This document shows positions 8,695 to 16,920 of a stretch of 64,000 nt of DNA, one piece after another. Each line of letters starts with the position of its first letter. Positions within the stretch are counted from its first letter, which is position 1. Where the stretch lies: assembly GCA_018266375.1 (NCBI GenBank), contig JAFEAO010000008.1:62001-126000 (forward strand). The letters run 5' to 3'. Below the pieces are notes generated by a model. That model searched no databases. It had not been told where the DNA came from and worked only from the letters and a program-made list of their open reading frames with translations. The stretch comes from Bdellovibrionales bacterium. Lineage in GTDB: Bacteria > Bdellovibrionota > UBA1018 > CAIMNF01. The translations under genes and the position numbers were made by a program.

Positions 8695-8702
8695 AAAGGA
8701 AG

Positions 8703-9317
8703 ATGAATTTAGATAACATTAGGCAGTTTCTGACGACATCCGTCGGAGATTTAATCTATCTCTATTACGCGCTCATTCTGATGACGCCATCTCTTGGATT
8801 TCCGTGCAACTCGGAATTGCTCATGGTTTTGGGCGGATCTCTCGCGGCACTCGGATTTATGAAACTCGGGATCGTACTGTTCATCTCACCTCTGGCGATT
8901 CTCCTCGGTGACACCATTACTTTCCATTTGGGCAAACGCTACGGCGAAACCGTCCTGAACTCGCGACTCGTGCAAAAACTTTTCCCGCTGGATAAACAAC
9001 TTCAAGTACGCAAGATCCTGCAAGACAACGCCAAAAAATTTATTTTTTCGATTCGCTTCGTCCCGGTACTCCGGAGTTTTATCTTCCTGACCGCGGGCTC
9101 AATGCGGATCCCATCGCGAATCTTTTTTACAATGAACGGACTTTCGACCTTTATCTACGCGCCGGCAATCGTAGCGTTTAGCTACCTCACTGCAATTGGA
9201 ATGCAAGAATGGACTTCTGAAGGCCAGAGTCGCGCCAAATGGATCGCGTTTGGCGTGGTCATGATCGTCATGGTTTATTTTTTCAAAAAACAAAGGAAGG
9301 TGCAACTTGAGCGCTGA
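8703..9317 (+). CDS. DedA-family (VTT domain) membrane protein
   Basis: 204 residues with about five hydrophobic segments. The family core is visible: a glycine-rich LLGDTITFHLGKRYGE region and IRFVPVLRSFIFLTAGSMRI, the R-F-x-P-x-x-R-x-x-x-x-x-x-A-G block of DedA proteins. These inner-membrane proteins are linked to phospholipid flipping (undecaprenyl phosphate or phosphatidylethanolamine) and proton-dependent transport. It leads a plus-strand cluster and overlaps the next gene by 11 nt. Confidence 0.9.
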   Translation: MNLDNIRQFLTTSVGDLIYLYYALILMTPSLGFPCNSELLMVLGGSLAALGFMKLGIVLFISPLAILLGDTITFHLGKRYGETVLNSRLVQKLFPLDKQLQVRKILQDNAKKFIFSIRFVPVLRSFIFLTAGSMRIPSRIFFTMNGLSTFIYAPAIVAFSYLTAIGMQEWTSEGQSRAKWIAFGVVMIVMVYFFKKQRKVQLER

Positions 9318-10161
9318 ATATCAGGATGTAAATAAGAAGTTTACCCTCGGTGATCACATCACCGACGAACAGAAAAAATTTTATGAGATATTTGGTTTCG
9401 TTCACTTCAAAAAAGTGTTCGACGAAGCGACGATCATGAGGATACGTGAAGAGATCGCTGCGGCTGCTGACCGCCTCGTTCAAGGCCAAGTCGAGACCAT
9501 CAAAGGCGTGCCGATTAAATACGGTTACAACTCGCAAAACAAGATCGTGCCTCAGCGTACGCCGTTCATGAATTTTTTGAGCCCGTTTGTGAACGACATC
9601 GTGACGTCAGACCGCCTCAAAGTACTTCTCGATTTCATTCCAAACAGCCGCTTTGCATTTGAAGAACGCGACGGTGTGGTGATCAACCACTACGTCAACG
9701 CCAAGAAATCGAAGTTTAAGCGTTTGGGCTGGCACAACGATTCGTTGCGAGACCTCTTTTACTTCGAAAAGGTGCGCCCGATGTTGAACGTCGGGATCGG
9801 CCTGTTTCCGTCGTCTAAAACATTGGGGGGCCTGCGCCTCATTCCGGGCACGCACAAGCAGAGCGTCTTTAAGATGATGTTCGGCAAACTCCACATTCTG
9901 GACGGACGTCCCGATCCGCGCGAGATCCCGGTCGAAGTCGAGATCGGCGACCTCACCTTGCACGACGGACGCATATGGCACCGTGCCCAGGCTCCGACTC
10001 AAAAACTATCGTACGAACGCAAGTCGTTCTACTTTCCGATCATCTGCGGCCCTCACCGCCCAAAAGACGAAAACAGCGCTCCGCCGTTCTATCTTCGTTT
10101 CTTTGGCGGAATCGACATCAAGAAAGCGACCAAAGAAGCCAATGAACAATCTAAAACATAA
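9307..10161 (+). CDS. Phytanoyl-CoA dioxygenase (PhyH) family protein
   Basis: 284 residues of the Fe(II)/2-oxoglutarate oxygenase superfamily. The 2-His-1-carboxylate facial triad is His143 and Asp145 (WHNDS) and His225 (HDGRIWHRA), and GGLRLIPGTHK is the usual strand before the distal part. The start is a TTG at 9307: GGAAGG lies about 7 nt upstream and no ATG occurs before residue 44. Its first codons overlap the end of dedA and its last codons the start of the SDR gene, so the three are translationally coupled. Substrate unknown; a hydroxylation in lipid or secondary metabolism is plausible. Confidence 0.88.
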   Translation: MSAEYQDVNKKFTLGDHITDEQKKFYEIFGFVHFKKVFDEATIMRIREEIAAAADRLVQGQVETIKGVPIKYGYNSQNKIVPQRTPFMNFLSPFVNDIVTSDRLKVLLDFIPNSRFAFEERDGVVINHYVNAKKSKFKRLGWHNDSLRDLFYFEKVRPMLNVGIGLFPSSKTLGGLRLIPGTHKQSVFKMMFGKLHILDGRPDPREIPVEVEIGDLTLHDGRIWHRAQAPTQKLSYERKSFYFPIICGPHRPKDENSAPPFYLRFFGGIDIKKATKEANEQSKT

Positions 10162-10927
10162 AGTCCTCATCACCGGCGCAAGCCAAGGCATCGGCGCCGC
10201 ACTCGCTTGCGAGTTCGCCAAACAAAAAGCGACTCTCGTCCTCGTGGCGCGCACGCAAAGCAAACTTGAATCGGTTGCGGACAAGTGCAAAACTCTGGGC
10301 GCGGAGAGCGTTCAACTCGTTGCGGCGGATCTGTCCGAGCCTGCGTCTTGGGACAAGGTCGCGCAAGCGGGCGCTCAAGCCGGCATCAACATCCTAGTCA
10401 ATAACGCCGGTTACGGTCTTTGGGGCGAATTCGCCGAGCAGTCGCTCGAAGCACTCCAAAAAAACATGCGTCTCAATATGGACGCGCTCCTGGTACTCAC
10501 TCACAAATTGATTCCGACGCTAAAAAAGTCTCAAAAGAGCTACGTCATGAACGTATCGAGCACGACCGCGTATCAAGCGCTGCCGACTTTCGCGACCTAC
10601 GCCGCTTCTAAGAGCTTTGTGCTCATGTGGAGCCGCGCGCTTCATCACGAGCTTAAAAAATCGGGTATCTCGGTAACCGCTCTCGTACCTGGTGCGACCG
10701 ACACGGGCTTTATCGAGCGCGCGAACATGCAACACATGGAAGAGGCGGCAAAGAAACTGAGCATGACTCCGGAAGCGGTCGCTCAAATTGGGATTTCCGG
10801 CATGTTCAAAGGCAAGATGGAAGTCGTGCCGGGCCTGATGAACAAAGTATCGGCCGTTGCGGTTCCGTTGCTCCCTAAAAAGATGGTCGAAAAGATCGCC
10901 GCTAACATTTACATCAAGAAACAATGA
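10142..10927 (+). CDS. Short-chain dehydrogenase/reductase
   Basis: 261 residues. The start at 10142 gives the canonical SDR N-terminus KHKVLITGASQGIG (NAD(P)-binding TGxxxGIG). NNAGYG follows, and the catalytic Ser-Tyr-Lys is in NVSSTTAYQALPTFATYAASK. The downstream part (LVPGATDTGF) fits classical SDRs of the DltE/YqjQ kind that reduce lipid or keto substrates. It overlaps the PhyH gene by 20 nt and the YeiH gene by 4 nt (ATGA), which argues for a shared pathway with the oxygenase. Confidence 0.92.
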   Translation: MNNLKHKVLITGASQGIGAALACEFAKQKATLVLVARTQSKLESVADKCKTLGAESVQLVAADLSEPASWDKVAQAGAQAGINILVNNAGYGLWGEFAEQSLEALQKNMRLNMDALLVLTHKLIPTLKKSQKSYVMNVSSTTAYQALPTFATYAASKSFVLMWSRALHHELKKSGISVTALVPGATDTGFIERANMQHMEEAAKKLSMTPEAVAQIGISGMFKGKMEVVPGLMNKVSAVAVPLLPKKMVEKIAANIYIKKQ

Positions 10928-11859
10928 AACATATTCCGAAGGTCGTCGTCGCCGCGCTGTTTGCGTTGTGCTTCTCACCCGGAATCTCGAGTGCGCTCGC
11001 GCTCGTGATGGGAATGGTCTGCGCCTTCACGCTCGGGCAACCCTTCGAGCCGTCGAATGCTAAAAAGTTTCAAACTTATTTATTGCAGGCTTCCGTCGTG
11101 GGCTTGGGCGCCGGCATGAATCTTGTCGAAATCTTAAAGCAAGGCGCCACGAGTATTCCGATGACCTTGATTGCGCTGACTCTGATCATGACTGCAGGGA
11201 TGCTGCTCACCCGCGCCTTAAAACTCTCGACCAACCTGGGCTGGCTTCTGTCTTCAGGCACCGCGATCTGCGGCGGAAGCGCGATCGCAGCACTATCGCC
11301 GGTCATCCGCGCGCGCGATGAAGAAATCTCGATGTCGATGGGCGTGGTGTTCTTGCTCAATTCCATCGCGCTTCTGATTTTTCCGGTCATCGGCGCTCAC
11401 CTCGGAATGAACCAGCACGAGTTCGGGCTTTTCGCGGCTCTCGCCATTCACGACACCAGCAGTGTCGTCGGTGCGGCTGGGCAATACGGCGCGGAGGCGC
11501 TGAATGTCGCCACCACAACCAAACTGGTACGCGCACTTTGGATCGCTCCCCTCTGCTTGGTCATCGCCACGTACATGAAATCTCACGCTGGAGCGGCGCC
11601 GGATGGAACTCTGGCAAAAGTCAGTTTCCCGCGGTTCATTCTCTTTTTTATCGCGATGTCGGCGTTTGTAACATGGGTATGGCCGCTCCCGATCGTCTAC
11701 ACCCTAGCCAAACGCTCGCTCGTGGCTTCGATCTTTTTGATCGGATTGGGCTTTAGCCTCAAAAATCTGAAAGCAGTGGGCACGAAAGCGCTCGCAGCTG
11801 CCGTGATCCTCTGGATGTTCTCGATTAGCGTCTCGTGGATCGCGATTCACTTTAATTGA
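10924..11859 (+). CDS. YeiH/UPF0324 family membrane protein (putative sulfate exporter)
   Basis: 311 residues, about nine to ten hydrophobic segments. Family signatures GLGAGMNL, SSGTAICGGSAIAA and FAALAIHDTSSVVGAA are clear. UPF0324 proteins are annotated as putative sulfate exporters on slender evidence; the true substrate is unproven. It overlaps the SDR gene by ATGA and is the fourth gene of the cluster. Confidence 0.88.
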   Translation: MKHIPKVVVAALFALCFSPGISSALALVMGMVCAFTLGQPFEPSNAKKFQTYLLQASVVGLGAGMNLVEILKQGATSIPMTLIALTLIMTAGMLLTRALKLSTNLGWLLSSGTAICGGSAIAALSPVIRARDEEISMSMGVVFLLNSIALLIFPVIGAHLGMNQHEFGLFAALAIHDTSSVVGAAGQYGAEALNVATTTKLVRALWIAPLCLVIATYMKSHAGAAPDGTLAKVSFPRFILFFIAMSAFVTWVWPLPIVYTLAKRSLVASIFLIGLGFSLKNLKAVGTKALAAAVILWMFSISVSWIAIHFN

Positions 11860-11880
11860 CAAAAGTGATACCTCTAGCCC

Positions 11881-13125
11881 ATGAACACCCCCACGATTCC
11901 CCCAGCCGGCACCTCGGCTAATCGATCTGCCGTTACCGTAATCTTTACGACGGTCTTTTTGGATCTGATTGGGTTTGGAATGATCATTCCACTTGTGGGG
12001 ATTTACGGAAAACACTTCGGCGCCGGAGCGCTCGGTCTCGCCGTCTTAGGCTCAATCTACTCGATCATGCAGTTTTTCTTTTCGCCGATCTGGGGCCGTC
12101 TTTCGGATCGCGTCGGCCGCAGGCCGATCATTCTCATGTCGCTTGCGGGCTCAGTGATCTCCTACGGAATTTTTGCTTTTGCCCACAGCTTTCCGATCCT
12201 CGTGGTCTCGCGGGCGTTTGCGGGCATCTTTGCTGCCAACATCTCGACCGCGCAAGCCTACATGGCGGACGTCACGAGCAGCCAGGATCGCGCCAAAGGC
12301 ATGGGTCTCATCGGCGCCGCGTTCGGAATTGGTTTTACGCTTGGCCCCCCGGTCGGCGGGATTTCAGCCGGCAAAATCGGGCTTTGGGCACCCGGTGTGA
12401 TCGCAGCGAGCTTCTGCCTCCTCAACCTGATCCTGGCCTATTTTCGCTTAAAAGAAAGCCTTCCAGCCGAAATCCGCGAGAAAAACAAAGGCCGTCCGAG
12501 CACCGGAGCTCGTCGCGCTCAACTGGAAACACTCCTGCGCGTCTCCAAAGATCCAGCGCTATTTTTGCCGGTGATCTCGACATTCTTCACAACCTTTGCA
12601 TTTTCAAACCTCGAGCAAGTGTTCTCGCTTCTCATTCAAAACAAATTCACGCTCGCTACGGAAGAAGCGGGCTACAAGACCGGGATGGTTTTGATGTGGT
12701 CAGGACTTTTAGGCGTGATCGTGCAAGGCGGACTCATCCGCAAGCTCGTTCCAAAGTACGGCGAAGTGAAACTCGCGATCAGCGGTTTTTTTATTCAAGG
12801 GGCTGCGATGATTCTTTTTTCGCACAGCCCAACTTACGGAGCATTTTTTTTAGCCGCCATCCCACTTGCCTTGGGAAGCGGTTTGATCACCCCCACGCTC
12901 GCTGCACTTGTGTCGAAACGTTCAAGTGCCCACGAGCAAGGCGCGGTCATCGGACTCAAAGAAGGGCTCTCCAGTCTCGCACGTGTTTTTGGTCCATTTT
13001 GCGGACTCTTAGCGTTCGGACTTCAAGTTCATTTTCCGTTCTACATTGCTGCGTTTACCGTATTCATTCTCGGTTTTGTCTGGCTTAGCCGCGAACAAAT
13101 TTCGTCCCCACAAACGTCCTCCTGA
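11881..13125 (+). CDS. MFS transporter, DHA1/TetA-like
   Basis: 414 residues with 12 predicted membrane segments. The loop 2-3 motif GRLSDRVGRRPIILMS is MFS motif A, and GIGFTLGPPVGG is the motif C of drug/H+ antiporters (TetA group). Likely an inner-membrane proton-driven effluxer of small molecules. It starts 21 nt after the YeiH gene and probably belongs to the same transcript, though a TTGACA lies at the end of that gene. Confidence 0.88.
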   Translation: MNTPTIPPAGTSANRSAVTVIFTTVFLDLIGFGMIIPLVGIYGKHFGAGALGLAVLGSIYSIMQFFFSPIWGRLSDRVGRRPIILMSLAGSVISYGIFAFAHSFPILVVSRAFAGIFAANISTAQAYMADVTSSQDRAKGMGLIGAAFGIGFTLGPPVGGISAGKIGLWAPGVIAASFCLLNLILAYFRLKESLPAEIREKNKGRPSTGARRAQLETLLRVSKDPALFLPVISTFFTTFAFSNLEQVFSLLIQNKFTLATEEAGYKTGMVLMWSGLLGVIVQGGLIRKLVPKYGEVKLAISGFFIQGAAMILFSHSPTYGAFFLAAIPLALGSGLITPTLAALVSKRSSAHEQGAVIGLKEGLSSLARVFGPFCGLLAFGLQVHFPFYIAAFTVFILGFVWLSREQISSPQTSS

Positions 13126-13130
13126 CGTAA

Positions 13131-13152
13131 GTGGTGCCATTATGCACCTTTA
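13131..13152 (+). terminator. Weak hairpin after MFS gene
   Basis: GGTGC-CATTAT-GCACC stem (5 bp) followed by a short T-rich TTTAATTT. It lies just after the MFS stop and before the protease gene. Confidence 0.35.
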
Positions 13153-13261
13153 ATTTCAGGCGCTTACCCCTCACCATCATAATTTTGACTGATGTATTCC
13201 TAAAATAAATTTTGATAATCTTTGGTTATATAAAAATTCCCAGGGATGGGAAGGGGGAAAC

Positions 13262-14137
13262 ATGAAACACACCGCTTTGATCGCATTGATCGCGATCGCT
13301 TCAATCAACCAATCTTACGCTAGTGAAAAAGTAATCTACGGCGACGACAACCGCTTGGATCTATTTCAAGTCACTAACCCACTCTACAAGCAACTCGCGG
13401 ATTCAACCGTAGTACTCGTTCAAAACAGCGACTTGAGCCAGAACTCTTCCGGGATCATGACTGTGAACGCACAATCGTTCCAATCACTCATGGGCGTTTG
13501 CTCGAATGAGCCTTTCGCAGACCAGCCATCAGGCGGTTTCTGCTCGGGCTCACTCATCGGTAAAAATCTGGTTCTCACCGCAGGTCACTGCGTGGAGAGC
13601 ATGGACGAATGTCAAAGCACGAGCTTCGTGTTCGGCTACGCGGTTAACAAACGTGGCGAATATCCTAAAGACGTCGCTCAAAGCAATGTTTACAAATGCT
13701 CGAACATCCTTCACACCCAACGTGTGGGTTCAGGTGCGGATTTCGCGATCGTACAACTTGACCGCGACGTTGTCGGACACCAGCCTTTAAAATTGGCTAA
13801 GAGCCGAACTTCAAACGAAATCACCAAAGGGACTAAACTCGTGATGATCGGCCATCCAGCCGGCCTTCCGACTAAAGTGGACGACGGTGCATCGGTTCGC
13901 GACGCATCTCCAAACGGTTACTTCGTTGCTAACACCGACAGCTACGGCGGCAACTCCGGTTCAGCGGTGTTCAACCAAACCACCGGCGAGATTGAAGGCG
14001 TACTCGTTCGCGGTGAAACCGACTACGTTTTCCGCAACGGTTGCTACGTTTCCAACCGCTGCGCGAACGACGGCTGCCGCGGCGAAGACATCACCAAAGC
14101 AAGCTCGATCGTTCCTTTCTTGCCAGCAAGCAACTAA
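13262..14137 (+). CDS. Secreted trypsin-like (S1) serine protease
   Basis: 291 residues with a signal peptide (MKHTALIALIAIASINQSYA). The catalytic triad is His109 (LTAGHC), Asp160 (GADFAIVQLD) and Ser232 (YGGNSGSAVF). The context of the Ser and the IGHPAGLPTK strand resemble V8/glutamyl endopeptidase-like S1B members as much as trypsin. Many Cys residues suggest disulfides, and residues 21 to about 92 may act as a propeptide. A strong GGGAAGGGGGAAAC precedes the ATG. Probably a secreted or periplasmic endopeptidase. Confidence 0.93.
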   Translation: MKHTALIALIAIASINQSYASEKVIYGDDNRLDLFQVTNPLYKQLADSTVVLVQNSDLSQNSSGIMTVNAQSFQSLMGVCSNEPFADQPSGGFCSGSLIGKNLVLTAGHCVESMDECQSTSFVFGYAVNKRGEYPKDVAQSNVYKCSNILHTQRVGSGADFAIVQLDRDVVGHQPLKLAKSRTSNEITKGTKLVMIGHPAGLPTKVDDGASVRDASPNGYFVANTDSYGGNSGSAVFNQTTGEIEGVLVRGETDYVFRNGCYVSNRCANDGCRGEDITKASSIVPFLPASN

Positions 14138-14160
14138 GCGGCGAAATCAACATTCTTCGA

Positions 14161-14190
14161 AAGCCCTGGTGGAAACCACCGGGGCTTTTT
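14161..14190 (+). terminator. Rho-independent terminator of protease gene
   Basis: 11-bp stem AGCCCTGGTGG / CCACCGGGGCT (one G-U pair) with an AAA loop, followed by TTTTT, 24 nt after the protease stop. Confidence 0.9.
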
Positions 14191-14418
14191 ACTTTTGGAG
14201 CGAGATCAGAAACAAAGTCGAGTTACCGGATGAGACGATTGCCACGCCGGATTCGAGTGCAAGCGCATTACCCTCACCGAGTTCAAACTCCCCCACTCGC
14301 ACCAATCCATCGATCGCGTAGATAAAACTCCAGGCTCCGTCGGTGTTCCACTCAAACTCTTGTCCGGCTTCCACTTCGAGCGTTTATAGGACCCTTTGGG
14401 AATGAGCCTCATCACCAC
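14189..14418 (-). pseudogene. Frameshifted cupin (pirin/HutD-like) gene remnant
   Basis: Minus-strand reading gives VMRLIPKGSYK in one frame, and TLEVEAGQEFEWNTDGAW, then a glycine-rich cupin-like strand set (FIYAIDGLVRVGEFELGEG) ending in FLISLQK, in the adjacent frame. The switch falls near an AAACG at about 14380, and an in-frame TAA precedes the second part. The pieces resemble a small cupin-fold protein of the pirin or HutD/Ves kind. There is no intact start and the remnant is wedged between two terminators, so it is probably decayed. The family call is tentative. Confidence 0.4.
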
Positions 14419-14432
14419 CAGTTCAACGCAAA

Positions 14433-14461
14433 ACAGCCTCAGTAGAGTCTACCGAGGCTGT
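14433..14461 (-). terminator. Terminator of the 14507 lipoprotein gene
   Basis: Stem ACAGCCTC-GTAG / CTAC-GAGGCTGT with one mismatch and an AGT loop. On the minus strand it is followed by TTTTG; on the plus strand by TTCATTTT, so it may work both ways. Confidence 0.75.
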
Positions 14462-14506
14462 TCATTTTGGTTCGTCTTTACGTACCCAAATTTTGTGTCG
14501 TCGAGC

Positions 14507-15310
14507 TCACTGAATTTTAATCACGCGACGTGCCCCGTAGAAGAAGTTCGTGACCTTACGCTCGCCTCGAGGATGGAGCGTGTCTGCATCCACCGCTTGA
14601 TTCGAAATTTGCGAGGCCAAGCCCGTGCTTGTCGATTTTTTCGCGGTCGACGATTTCGCCGAAGTCAGCACGATCGGTGCCTCCGCAGCTGGAGTCGCTG
14701 ACTGGAGTTGCGCTCGACCAAACACGGCGATCCCGCTTTGATTGGCTTGCGTACTCCCGTACAACCCTGCAACGCCATACAAGTTGGAGTTAACTTGCAT
14801 ACCAAAGAACACGTTTGCCGGCATGCCGGCTAAGTTTGCGATCCCGTCGAGTGCTCTTACCGCAAGCGCTACACCGATAAACACACGGGTCTTCATATCG
14901 CCACCGATATAGATGCGTGAGTAGTTTAAGATCGGGAACGCAAGCATCTCACCCGCTGCTACTCCAAGCGTCGCCGGGAACTCGCGGCCGTTCGGCAAGG
15001 TCGCGCCCAGGGCCGGATCCGCGTGCAGCGCCACCGAGGCGTTTACGCCAAGCAAGACCTGCTGACTTCCGTCGGCTGCGGCATGGAGGCCGAGCGAACC
15101 AACTTCAAGGCCTGTCTTCGGATCGTGAATCGGGATTTGGAGCTGATCGAAGACCGCGTTTCCCAAATTCAGATTCGCGCTCAGAGTAATGAATTGATCA
15201 TTATTCCGCTCGGCTACTTTGACGTCTAAGGTTTTTAGGATGTTTGATTTTGAACAAGCTGACAGTTGGATGGATACCATTGCCAGCAACAACAGATTTG
15301 CTGTTTTCAT
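14507..15310 (-). CDS. Lipoprotein of unknown function
   Basis: 267 residues. The start at 15310 was chosen because AGGAGG lies 10 nt upstream and it yields a lipoprotein signal (MKTANLLLLAMVSIQLSAC, lipidated Cys19). The mature protein alternates hydrophobic and small residues (VLLGVNASVALHADP, RVFIGVALAVRALDGIANLA), suggesting beta structure, and the C-terminus is Ser/Thr/Lys-rich. No domain is recognised. The 5' leader is about 95 nt, unusually long for this window, and contains a strong hairpin. Confidence 0.75.
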   Translation of the reverse strand: MKTANLLLLAMVSIQLSACSKSNILKTLDVKVAERNNDQFITLSANLNLGNAVFDQLQIPIHDPKTGLEVGSLGLHAAADGSQQVLLGVNASVALHADPALGATLPNGREFPATLGVAAGEMLAFPILNYSRIYIGGDMKTRVFIGVALAVRALDGIANLAGMPANVFFGMQVNSNLYGVAGLYGSTQANQSGIAVFGRAQLQSATPAAEAPIVLTSAKSSTAKKSTSTGLASQISNQAVDADTLHPRGERKVTNFFYGARRVIKIQ

Positions 15311-15355
15311 AGACTCATTCCTCCTGAACAAGTTTCTGTGGCTTTGGTTAAAAGA

Positions 15356-15398
15356 AATTCGGGGACCGAGTGCGTCCAAGCTCTCGCATCCCCGAATT
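15356..15398 (-). promoter_or_regulatory. Long leader hairpin (possible attenuator)
   Basis: AATTCGGGGA (15356-15365) pairs perfectly with TCCCCGAATT (15389-15398). The 23-nt interior can form a smaller CGAG/CTCG stem. On the minus strand the hairpin is followed by TTTCTTTTAACC. It lies between the promoter at 15413-15441 and the ribosome-binding site of the lipoprotein gene. It could terminate transcription early, stabilise the mRNA or bind a protein. Confidence 0.55.
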
Positions 15399-15412
15399 AC
15401 GTTTGTAACTAA

Positions 15413-15441
15413 AGTATCCTATATCCGACTATTCTTGTCAA
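15413..15441 (-). promoter_or_regulatory. Promoter of the 14507 lipoprotein gene
   Basis: Minus strand TTGACA (15441-15436), 17-nt spacer, GATACT (15418-15413). The predicted start is near 15406, giving a leader of about 95 nt. Confidence 0.7.
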
Positions 15442-15602
15442 ACAATAATTAAGAAAACTTTGTAATTATTTATAAGCAATTGAAATTAAACGATTTTTAA
15501 CTTAAATCGATAACATTTAAATTGACCATTCCTTAACACGGGCGTAAGCCTGGGTTTAAAGAGAGGTTCCGGGACCGAATCCTGCTGCCCCAAGTTCCTA
15601 TT

Positions 15603-15899
15603 CTATCGAAAAATTTCAAGAGTAAAAATAATCGAGATAAAAGCAACGGAAGAGAGGCCGACGACAAAGCTCGCATCGCCGATCTTTTCGAATTTTACGG
15701 ATTTTTCGTGGCCTTGAGACCTGAGCGCCATGTACGAAAAAATACATGCGCAAAAGAAGGCAACAATCGGAACGAGCAGGAACTCGTCGAGAAGCGTATC
15801 GTGTGCCATTCCCGAGCGTTTCATGTAACTCACCAGCACAAAACAAATCCCGAGCAAACTTGAACCAGCGTTTAAAATGGATTGAGAAAGCACCCTCAC
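15603..15899 (-). CDS. Small integral membrane protein
   Basis: 98 residues with three hydrophobic segments (around residues 8-25, 40-60 and 75-96) and a short basic loop (RSQGHEKSVKFEK). It starts 7 nt after the stop of the rfaE1-type gene and is the last gene of the LPS-related operon. No family recognised. Confidence 0.6.
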   Translation of the reverse strand: MRVLSQSILNAGSSLLGICFVLVSYMKRSGMAHDTLLDEFLLVPIVAFFCACIFSYMALRSQGHEKSVKFEKIGDASFVVGLSSVAFISIIFTLEIFR

Positions 15900-15906
15900 C
15901 GAAACC

Positions 15907-16920
15907 TCACCCCCGCTCGTGAGCTAAGTAAGCTTGCACGATCTCTTTCGGAGAGACGGTCGCGGTTCCGCGCTTACTGACCTCGACCCCGGCCGCGATA
16001 TTCGAGATGAACGCCGCTTCCTCGATCTTTGAGCCCGAAGCCATCGAGAGCGCCAGCACTGAGATCACGGTATCGCCCGCACCCGACACGTCGTAAACCT
16101 CTTGCGCGAAGGTCGGAATGCGCGTCGGTTTTGATTTTGAATCTTTGAAGATGGCCATGCCCTCACGACCCAGCGTGATGATGAGGCTCTTTGCTTCGGC
16201 CCGGCGCAAAATCTCGTGCCCGGCACCGATCATCGTTTTGTCATCGATGATGCGGATTCCGGAGAGCGCTTCGGCTTCGCGTTTATTCGGGGTTAGCAAA
16301 TCCGCGCCGCGATACCAATGCGCCGGAGTTCGCACGTGTGGATCGACGAGAACGGGAATTGCGTATTTTTTGGCGACACGAATGCAGGCGCTAATCATGC
16401 GCTCGTTCAGTAACCCCTTGGCATAATCCTCGATGATGAGCGCATCCGACGACTTGATGGTCTTGAGCGCTTCCGCTTCGACTCGTTTTTGGGTGTTCTC
16501 AGAAATCGGTTCGAGACTTTCGTAATCGATCCGGAGTACTTGCTGAGTCTCAGCCACGATCCGCTCTTTCAAAATCGTGCGGCGTTTTGCGTCCACGATC
16601 AACGATGCACCCATCCGTTTGTCGCGGAAAAGATTTTGTAAATCCTGGGCGTCTTTGTCTTTGCCAATGACTCCGGTGATATCGACGTTACCTCCAAGGG
16701 CGACGACGTTATCGGCGACGTTTGCCGCGAGACCGAGTTTTAGGTGCTCGCTTTGCACGAATACGATCGGTACCGGCGCCTCGGGCGAAATCCGCTCGAC
16801 AATCCCTTGGGTGTAACGGTCGATGCCGACATCGCCCAAAACCGCGATGCGTTTCTTTTTAAAAACAGCGAGGAGTTCCAACAAACGGTCTTCAGTAACG
16901 GTAGCGCGTTGATATTTCAT
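15907..16920 (-). CDS. rfaE1: D-glycero-beta-D-manno-heptose-7-phosphate kinase (PfkB family)
   Basis: 337 residues from the ATG at 16920, which overlaps the stop of the glycosyltransferase gene as ATGA. Features: N-terminal VLGDVGIDRYTQGIVERISPEAP typical of HldE/RfaE kinase domains (given here in part: GDVGIDRYTQG), a substrate-binding GLAANVADNVVALGG, and the PfkB C-terminal DVSGAGDTV with the catalytic Asp. RfaE1 adds the 1-phosphate to heptose-7-phosphate for LPS core. The cytidylyltransferase half found in bifunctional HldE is absent, so a separate RfaE2 is expected elsewhere. Confidence 0.9.
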   Translation of the reverse strand: MKYQRATVTEDRLLELLAVFKKKRIAVLGDVGIDRYTQGIVERISPEAPVPIVFVQSEHLKLGLAANVADNVVALGGNVDITGVIGKDKDAQDLQNLFRDKRMGASLIVDAKRRTILKERIVAETQQVLRIDYESLEPISENTQKRVEAEALKTIKSSDALIIEDYAKGLLNERMISACIRVAKKYAIPVLVDPHVRTPAHWYRGADLLTPNKREAEALSGIRIIDDKTMIGAGHEILRRAEAKSLIITLGREGMAIFKDSKSKPTRIPTFAQEVYDVSGAGDTVISVLALSMASGSKIEEAAFISNIAAGVEVSKRGTATVSPKEIVQAYLAHERG

